Shown: piece by piece, positions 58,724-64,000 of the stretch
Layout: each line of letters opens with the position of its first letter
Numbering within the stretch: position 1 is the stretch's first letter
NCBI RefSeq assembly: GCF_028437565.1
Contig: NZ_JAMRYR010000005.1
Coordinates: 165,597 to 229,596, forward strand
Length of the DNA stretch: 64,000 nt
Direction of reading: 5' to 3'
DNA from: Actinomyces sp. B33
GTDB lineage: Bacteria > Actinomycetota > Actinomycetes > Actinomycetales > Actinomycetaceae
The notes under the pieces: model-generated
The model's input: only the letters and a program-made list of their open reading frames with translations
Database searches by the model: none
What the model was told of the DNA's origin: nothing
Translations under genes and position numbers: made by a program

Positions 58724-59476
58724 TTACCGGCGCAACGGGATCCTCGATGCCCCGGTGATCGCGGCGATGACCTCCTCCGTCGTCGACTCGTAGGCGTCGA
58801 AGGACCCGTTGTTGCGTCCGTGGCGCAGGACCTCGATCCGGTCGGCGACGGCGTGGACGTCGACGAGGTTGTGGGAGATGTAGACGACGCCCAGACCCAT
58901 GTCCCGCAGGCGCTCGATATGCACGAGCACCTCCGCGGTCTGCGAGATCGACATCGACGCCGTCGGCTCGTCGAGGATCACGAGCCTCGGCTCGGTGACG
59001 AGGGTGCGGGCCACGGCCACGCACTGGCGCTGGCCCGCGGTCAGGCGGTGCAAGGGGACGCGGACGTCGGGGATCCTCGACCCGAGGCGGTCGAGGTAGT
59101 CGCGGGCGAGGAACTCCATCTCGTCCTCGTCGAGGAGGCCGCCGGTGAAGCGCTCTCGCCCGAGGAAGATGTTCGAGGCGACGTCCAGGTTCTCGCACAG
59201 CGCCGTCTCCTGGAACACCGTGGCGATCCCCAGCCGCAGCGCCTGCTGGGCTGACGACAGGACGACGGGCTCCCCCTCGAAGAGGATCCGCCCCGCGTCG
59301 GGCGAGACGACGCCCGACAGGACCCGGGCCAGCGTCGACTTGCCCGCCGCGTTGTCGCCGACGAGGGCGACGACCTCGTGGCCCCCCACGGCGAAGTCGA
59401 CGTCGATGAGGGCCTCAACCCCGCCGAACCGCTTGGTCAGGCCGTGGACCTCGAGAAGAGGGGAGGGGCGTTCCAT
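58724..59476 (-). CDS. Single-domain sugar ABC transporter ATP-binding protein (FrcA-like)
   Basis: The 250-residue product has only one ATPase domain, half the size of the neighbouring MmsA. Walker A reads GDNAAGKSTL (Ala for the usual Gly), the signature reads LTAGQRQCVAVARTL (Ala for the usual Gly at LSGGQ position 3), and Walker B is LVILDEPTAS with switch histidine in VYISHNL. FrcA, the fructose-importer ATPase of rhizobia, also has a single domain. AGGAGG precedes the ATG. The gene lies 8 bases after the ROK repressor on the same strand. Confidence 0.88.
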   Translation of the reverse strand: MERPSPLLEVHGLTKRFGGVEALIDVDFAVGGHEVVALVGDNAAGKSTLARVLSGVVSPDAGRILFEGEPVVLSSAQQALRLGIATVFQETALCENLDVASNIFLGRERFTGGLLDEDEMEFLARDYLDRLGSRIPDVRVPLHRLTAGQRQCVAVARTLVTEPRLVILDEPTASMSISQTAEVLVHIERLRDMGLGVVYISHNLVDVHAVADRIEVLRHGRNNGSFDAYESTTEEVIAAITGASRIPLRR

Positions 59477-59484
59477 GGGTCCTC

Positions 59485-60660
59485 CTAACTGGTCAGTGCG
59501 TACGTCGGGATGAATTCGTCGGCGGCCAACGACAGCGCGCCCAGGGGCTCGGCGTCGGCGCCGAGAGCGGAGGCGACGACCTCGACGCCCGCCGCCCGCG
59601 CGAAGGGCCGGGCCGTCAGGGCCTCGCGGATCGGCGCGAGCAGCAGCTCCCCGGCCTCCATCAGCTCCCCGCCGACGGCGACCCGCTCGACCCCGGTGAC
59701 GATGACGGCGTCCGCCAGGACCGCCCCGATCGACGTCCCCGCGTCGACGAGGACCTGTCGGCACCCCGGATCGCCGTTGATCGCCCCCGACAGGAGGTCC
59801 TGAAGGGTCATCGGGCCGCGCGACAGGCGCAGGAGGTCGACGAGCGCATCGGCCCCGACGACGGTGTTGAGGCAGCCGCGCGATCCGCACGCGCAGATCG
59901 GGCCGGTCGGGCTGACGACGACGTGCCCGATCTCCCCGGCGATGCCACCGGGGCCGGCGTGAAGCCGCCCGTCGAGGAGGATGCCCGCGCCGGTGTGGTA
60001 CGAGGCGCGCACGTAGACGCACGAGGAGGTCCCCCGCAGGGCGCCGAGCCGGTTCTCGGCGATGACCGCCGCGTTCGCGTCGTTCTCGATGATCACGCCC
60101 TTGCCCAGACGAGCGGACAGGACCTCGGGGATGTCGACGTCCTCCCACCCGCGCATGATCCCCGGCAGCGAGATCCTGCGGGTCGCCGGATCGACCGGGG
60201 CGGGGACCGTGACGCCCACGCCCGCGAGATCATCCGGGCCGGCCGCGGAGGACTCCAGGAGGTCCATGATTAGCAGGGCCGCGCGGTCGAGGGTCGCGTC
60301 GATCCGATGATCGGCGGGCAGGGGCATCGTCTGACGCAGGTCGACGCTGCCCGACGAGTCCGCCAGGCACAGGCGCAAGGAGCGGCGGCCGATCGCCAAT
60401 CCGGCCACCAGGGTCGAGGAGCGGGCGAGGGTGACGAGCTGAGCGCGCCTGCCCGAGCGGATCGTACTCTGCAGGTCGACAGCCCCCTGGGAGGCAAGCT
60501 GCTTGACGATGTTCGAGATCGTCGCGGGCGCCAGCCCCGTGGCGGCCGATAACTCGACCTGGGTGATCCTCCCGTAGCGCTTGACGGCCTCGAGAACGCG
60601 CGCGGCATTCGCCTCCCTCAGGGAGGACTGCGACCCCGCGGGGGCGTTCTTCGTCGGCAC
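59485..60660 (-). CDS. ROK-family transcriptional repressor
   Basis: The 391-residue product has an N-terminal winged helix (VLEAVKRYGRITQVELSAATGLAPATISNIVKQL), then a ROK sugar-binding domain with IENDANAAVIAE and the zinc motif CACGSRGCL. Sugar binding would release it from DNA. It starts at GTG 60660, with TATCCT 6 bases upstream; the long upstream frame is a shadow of the permease region. It is divergent from the permease gene (137-base gap) and cotranscribed with the ATPase. Confidence 0.9.
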   Translation of the reverse strand: MPTKNAPAGSQSSLREANAARVLEAVKRYGRITQVELSAATGLAPATISNIVKQLASQGAVDLQSTIRSGRRAQLVTLARSSTLVAGLAIGRRSLRLCLADSSGSVDLRQTMPLPADHRIDATLDRAALLIMDLLESSAAGPDDLAGVGVTVPAPVDPATRRISLPGIMRGWEDVDIPEVLSARLGKGVIIENDANAAVIAENRLGALRGTSSCVYVRASYHTGAGILLDGRLHAGPGGIAGEIGHVVVSPTGPICACGSRGCLNTVVGADALVDLLRLSRGPMTLQDLLSGAINGDPGCRQVLVDAGTSIGAVLADAVIVTGVERVAVGGELMEAGELLLAPIREALTARPFARAAGVEVVASALGADAEPLGALSLAADEFIPTYALTS

Positions 60661-60666
60661 CTCATC

Positions 60667-60672
60667 AGGATA
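60667..60672 (-). promoter_or_regulatory. -10 box of ROK repressor gene (leaderless)
   Basis: Read on the minus strand, TATCCT is followed by 6 bases (GATGAG) and the GTG start. Confidence 0.5.
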
Positions 60673-60796
60673 GCGAGTGGCCGGCGGCGCGCGGGGACGT
60701 CGTCGCGGCAGGGCAGAGCGTGTGACTGCGGGCGGCCGAACTCCTAGACTGACGGGACCGTATCCGCGACGAGGCGTTGACACAGGAGACGACTTC

Positions 60797-61993
60797 ATGT
60801 TCCATCGGCTGGCACTGAGGGCCTCCCAGACCCACACGGTCGGGATCCTCGTGATCGTCACAGCGCTCTTCTTCCACGCGGTCACGGGCGGGCACATGCT
60901 CGTCGCATCGAATCTGCAGAACATCGTCACGGCCAACGCCCATATCGTCGTCCTGACGATCGGCATGGTCCTCGTCGTGACGATCAACCAGCTCGACGTG
61001 TCGGTCGGATCGGTCGCGGCCTTCGCGTCGATGTCGGCCGCCGTGGCGATCGCATCCTGGGGGGTGCCGTGGTGGGGCGGGATGATTCTCGGCCTGTGCG
61101 TCGGAGCCGGCGTCGGCGCGATACAGGGGCTGTTCGTCTCGCGACTGCGGATCCCGGCCCTCATCGTGACGATCGTCGGGATGCTCGTCTTACGCGGGGC
61201 GGTCCAGTGGGCCTCCCAATCCCTGTCCCTGCCCGTCCCCCGCGAGTTCACGGTCCTCGGCGCCGGTTATCTGCCCGACTGGGGGAGGGTCGTGGGCGTC
61301 GACGCCGCGACCCTCGTCTTCGGGGCCGTTGTCGCCGCCGTCGTCGTGGCCTGGCGCCTCGTCTCGCATGCGCGGCGCTCCCGCAGACTGGGGATCGAGG
61401 CGGGCGCGCGCGGCGTCAGGATCGAGTGCGCGGCCGTCGTCGTCGCCGCGGGGGTCCTCGTGTGGCTCTTCGGCACGGGGCGGGAGGGGACGTCCTTCCC
61501 GGTGCCCGGCGTGGTCATCGTCGTCCTCGTCCTCGTCTACGAGGTGGTGTCCAAGCGCACGGCGTTCGGTCGGCACGTCAGGGCGGTCGGCGGGAACCTG
61601 CGGGCGGCCGAGCTGTCGGGCGTCGACGTCACGAGGGTCCAGATGCTCGTCATGGTCAACATGGGGGCGCTCGCGGCGCTCGCGGGACTGATGTTCGCGG
61701 GGCGCTCGACCGCGGCGGGCCCGCAGGACGGGATGGGGTGGGAGCTCGACGCCATCGTCGCCGTGTTCATCGGGGGCGCGGCGATCTCCGGCGGGCGGGG
61801 CTCGATCATGGGCGCGGTCATGGGCGCGGCTCTCATGGGGGTCCTCGTCAACGGCCTTCTGCTGGTGGGGGTCGGTTCGGATCGCGCGCAGGTCGTCAAG
61901 GGACTGGTGCTCCTCGTCGCGGTGACGCTGGACGCCGTGCGGCGCCGGGGCGCCGAGGACGAGCCCAGGACGAGGCCGCTGCTGACCACGTGA
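60797..61993 (+). CDS. Monosaccharide ABC transporter permease, second copy
   Basis: The 398-residue product is a paralogue of the MmsB-type permease at 56091. It shares TIGMVLVVTINQLDVSVGSVAAFAS, FGRHVRAVGGNLRAAELSGVDVTRVQM and WELDAIVAVFIGGAAISGGRGSIMG, with about ten predicted membrane helices. GGAG precedes ATG 60797. No binding-protein gene follows, so it probably works with the ATPase at 58724 and either borrows ChvE or uses an unlinked binding protein (inference). It faces away from the ROK repressor gene. Confidence 0.9.
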   Translation: MFHRLALRASQTHTVGILVIVTALFFHAVTGGHMLVASNLQNIVTANAHIVVLTIGMVLVVTINQLDVSVGSVAAFASMSAAVAIASWGVPWWGGMILGLCVGAGVGAIQGLFVSRLRIPALIVTIVGMLVLRGAVQWASQSLSLPVPREFTVLGAGYLPDWGRVVGVDAATLVFGAVVAAVVVAWRLVSHARRSRRLGIEAGARGVRIECAAVVVAAGVLVWLFGTGREGTSFPVPGVVIVVLVLVYEVVSKRTAFGRHVRAVGGNLRAAELSGVDVTRVQMLVMVNMGALAALAGLMFAGRSTAAGPQDGMGWELDAIVAVFIGGAAISGGRGSIMGAVMGAALMGVLVNGLLLVGVGSDRAQVVKGLVLLVAVTLDAVRRRGAEDEPRTRPLLTT

Positions 61994-62052
61994 GCCGAGC
62001 GCGGAGCGGGGCCGGGTGATGGACTTGGCATTCAGAGCGCGGATGCGGATGC

Positions 62053-62058
62053 CTACGA
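62053..62058 (+). promoter_or_regulatory. -10 candidate for malic enzyme gene
   Basis: TACGAT lies 46 bases before the ATG. A TTGGCA at 62024 is too distant (23 bases) to be a good -35. Confidence 0.35.
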
Positions 62059-62104
62059 TGGGGGGCGGTATGCGTTCGCGCCTCGGCAGTGAAGGAATCC
62101 TCAG

Positions 62105-63532
62105 ATGCGTAATTCCCCCTCGTACACGGCCTCCTACCGCTTGACGGTTGAGGAGTCTCGGACCTCGATCGCCGGCGTCGTCGACGCGGTCGCCGCCACG
62201 GGGGCCGAGGTCAAGGGCTTCGACGTCGCGGACTCGGATCGCGGGCGCCTCGTCATCGACTTGACCTGCGACATGCGCAACTCCGAGCACCGTCGCGAGG
62301 TGCGCGCCGCCCTCGCGGCCCTGCCCGGCGTGTCCGTCTCGTCGGTGGCCGACCAGACCTTCATGTCCCATATCGGCGGCAAGATCGAGATCTCCTCGAA
62401 GGTCCCGCTGCGCAACCGCGACGACCTGTCGCGCGCCTACACCCCCGGGGTCGCTCGCGTGTGCACGGCGATCCACGACATGCCGCAGAAGGCCCACCTG
62501 CTGACGATGAAGGCAAACACCGTGGCGGTCGTCTCCGACGGGACTGCGGTGCTCGGCCTGGGCGACATCGGGCCAGAGGCCGCGCTGCCGGTAATGGAGG
62601 GCAAGGCGGTCCTCTTCAAGGAGTTCGGCGGAGTCGACGCCTGGCCGGTGGTCCTCGACACGAAGGACACCGAGGAGATCATCTCGATCGTCAAGGCGAT
62701 CGCCCCGGCCTATGGCGGCATCAACCTGGAGGATATCTCCGCGCCCCGGTGCTTCGAGATCGAGGAGCGCCTGCGCGCCGAGCTCGACATCCCCGTCTTC
62801 CACGACGATCAGCACGGCACCGCCATCGTCGTCCTCGCCGCCCTGATCAACGCCCTCAAGCTCGTCGGCAAGAGGATCGAGGACGTGCGGATTGTCGTCT
62901 CGGGCGTGGGGGCCGCGGGCAATGCGATCATCCGGCTCCTGCTGGCCCAGGGCGCGCGGGACATCGTCGGGTACGGACGGACGGGCGCGCTGGCCGCGGA
63001 CGACACCGAGGGGATGCACCCGTCGCGCAAGGCGCTGGCGGAGGCGACGAACCCGCGCCTGGTGCACGGCGGCCTGCGCGAGGGGCTCGTCGACGCGGAC
63101 GTGTTCATCGGGGTGTCGCAGGGCGACATCCTCACCGGCGACGACATCGCGACGATGGCGCAGGACGCGATCGTCTTCGCGTTGGCGAATCCGACCCCCG
63201 AGGTCGATCCGATCGCTGCGGCCGAGCACGCCGCGATCGTGGCGACGGGTCGGTCGGACTTCGCCAATCAGATCAACAACGTGCTGGCGTTCCCCGGCCT
63301 GTTCCGGGGGTTGTTGGATGCGAAGGTCAAGGAGATCACGACGGAGCTGCTGCGCGTGGCCGCGGTGGCGATCGCCGAGGTGATCTCCTCCGACGAGTTG
63401 AGCGCGAACTACATCATCCCGGGCGTTTTCGACGAGCGGGTGGCTCCCGCGGTTTCGCGGGAGGTTCGTCGGGCGGTTCGTGATCTGCCGACGGTCGATA
63501 TCCCGGTTCAGGAGGATCTGCGAGTGGAGTGA
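62105..63532 (+). CDS. NAD-dependent malic enzyme with N-terminal ACT domain
   Basis: It oxidatively decarboxylates malate to pyruvate. The 475-residue product has an N-terminal ACT-type regulatory domain (about 1-90: [36 protein letters not shown]), then the catalytic region with the tyrosine in [12 protein letters not shown], the lysine in [24 protein letters not shown], metal ligands in FHDDQHGTA and the Rossmann motif [12 protein letters not shown] weak GAAGGAATCC ribosome site precedes the ATG. The cofactor NAD is inferred from family; some members use NADP. Confidence 0.92.
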   Translation: MRNSPSYTASYRLTVEESRTSIAGVVDAVAATGAEVKGFDVADSDRGRLVIDLTCDMRNSEHRREVRAALAALPGVSVSSVADQTFMSHIGGKIEISSKVPLRNRDDLSRAYTPGVARVCTAIHDMPQKAHLLTMKANTVAVVSDGTAVLGLGDIGPEAALPVMEGKAVLFKEFGGVDAWPVVLDTKDTEEIISIVKAIAPAYGGINLEDISAPRCFEIEERLRAELDIPVFHDDQHGTAIVVLAALINALKLVGKRIEDVRIVVSGVGAAGNAIIRLLLAQGARDIVGYGRTGALAADDTEGMHPSRKALAEATNPRLVHGGLREGLVDADVFIGVSQGDILTGDDIATMAQDAIVFALANPTPEVDPIAAAEHAAIVATGRSDFANQINNVLAFPGLFRGLLDAKVKEITTELLRVAAVAIAEVISSDELSANYIIPGVFDERVAPAVSREVRRAVRDLPTVDIPVQEDLRVE

Positions 63533-64000
63533 GCGCGCGGCTCGTCGCGTTCTGGCTGGCGGCGGCCTTGTTCCCGTGGTGGGAGCGGGCCGCCGTCGGC
63601 ATGTGCGGGAGCCGTTGTTTGGGGGAGATCCGACATCCCATTCCGTATCTGATCCCGTGCGCTTGCGTCCCATCCCATTGGTTGCGTCTCATCCCATCCG
63701 CTGCGTCCCATCCCATCCGCTTCCCATTCGTTGCGTCCTATCCCATCCGCTTCCCATTCGTTGCGTCCTATCCCATCGGCTGCGTCCCATCCCATCCGCC
63801 TGTGGGGGATGGTTTTCGTTGGCTTGGAGGCCCCGTCGGTCGCATGCCCCATGCGCCAGCGCTTGGGCTAACAGCAACTGCACAATCCCGAGCAAGGAGT
63901 GGTGTCTTTCAGCCTCCGTGATCCCCTCTGCGTGCGGGTGGGTGGGGTGTTTTTTGGCTGGTGCTTTCTTTCGTGTGGGTGGGTGCGTTGTGTGTTGTGG
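63533..64000. other. Non-coding tail with repeats
   Basis: No gene is supported in these 468 bases. Open frames on both strands are artefacts of the tandem repeat at 63661-63800. After about 63900 the plus strand becomes rich in G and T (GGGTGGGGTGTTTTTT and similar), unlike any coding region in the window. A promoter or structured region of the next gene may begin here. Confidence 0.6.
63661..63800. repeat. Tandem repeat, 20- and 30-base units
   Basis: The core TTGCGTCCCATCCCATCCGC recurs about six times. Two adjacent 30-base units (63721-63750 and 63751-63780) carry an added TTCCCATTCG and differ from each other at a single base. Flanking units of 20 bases vary at a few positions. Confidence 0.85.

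Noticed and set aside
63508..63921. Frames on both strands over the terminal tandem repeat, with repeated GRNEWEADGI-like or ASYPIRFPFV-like units
   Set aside because: Both strands stay open only because the repeat units are multiples of ten bases without stops; no start, signal or domain supports coding.

Overview
The window is GC-rich chromosomal DNA (G/C dominates third codon positions throughout) from an actinobacterium. Gene content and order fit the Actinomycetaceae, probably the Actinomyces/Schaalia group; the family-level guess is moderate and no species is claimed. Supporting signs are a WhiB protein beside a PdtaS-type kinase, PPA1357, UPF0182, DUF2017, DUF3039 and DUF2505 proteins, GatCAB, and about 18 genes whose -10 hexamer lies 6-8 bases before the start codon, as expected for leaderless mRNAs.

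Region 1 (1-7970) is a sugar-catabolic operon facing away from a truncated ROK-type regulator: GH29 alpha-L-fucosidase, a carbohydrate ABC transporter (lipoprotein plus two permeases, no ATPase), an M81 metallopeptidase, a ROK sugar kinase and CutC, the last three translationally coupled. Region 2 (7981-14452) has a DUF3039/helicase pair, a Gdx-type SMR exporter with pncB, then clpS-DUF2017-murI-MBL hydrolase. Region 3 (14491-18568) has a LysR regulator with a palindromic operator, two small genes, rph-rdgB, and nudC facing away from rph. Region 4 (17585-28668) is a block known from other actinobacteria: nudC, UvrD2-like helicase, a ThiF-like protein, DUF2342 metalloprotease, PDZ/Lon-like protease, PPA1357 protein and UPF0182 membrane protein.

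Region 5 (28793-33469) is more accessory: initiator tRNA-Met, a perfect 26-bp inverted repeat, a TauE/SafE permease, a gene-poor stretch, a secreted phosphorylcholine-esterase-like protein with choline-binding-type repeats (the most unusual gene here), a cation-transporter-like protein and a rhodanese lipoprotein. Region 6 (34006-42787) is housekeeping: fumC, an MFS exporter, small DNA-binding and flavodoxin proteins, thyA-folA, EcsC, OsmC and DUF2505 proteins, and the PdtaS-like kinase. Region 7 (42848-53771) holds whiB, an orphan FHA-FtsK/EssC-like ATPase, ligA, a phospholipase-D protein and gatCAB.

Region 8 (53901-61993) is a monosaccharide-uptake locus: a complete MmsA-MmsB-ChvE-type ABC operon next to a second, incomplete set (single-domain ATPase, ROK repressor and divergent permease, no binding protein). 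A NAD-malic enzyme (62105-63532) and a non-coding tail with tandem repeats end the window.

No rRNA, CRISPR array, transposase or prophage gene was seen.
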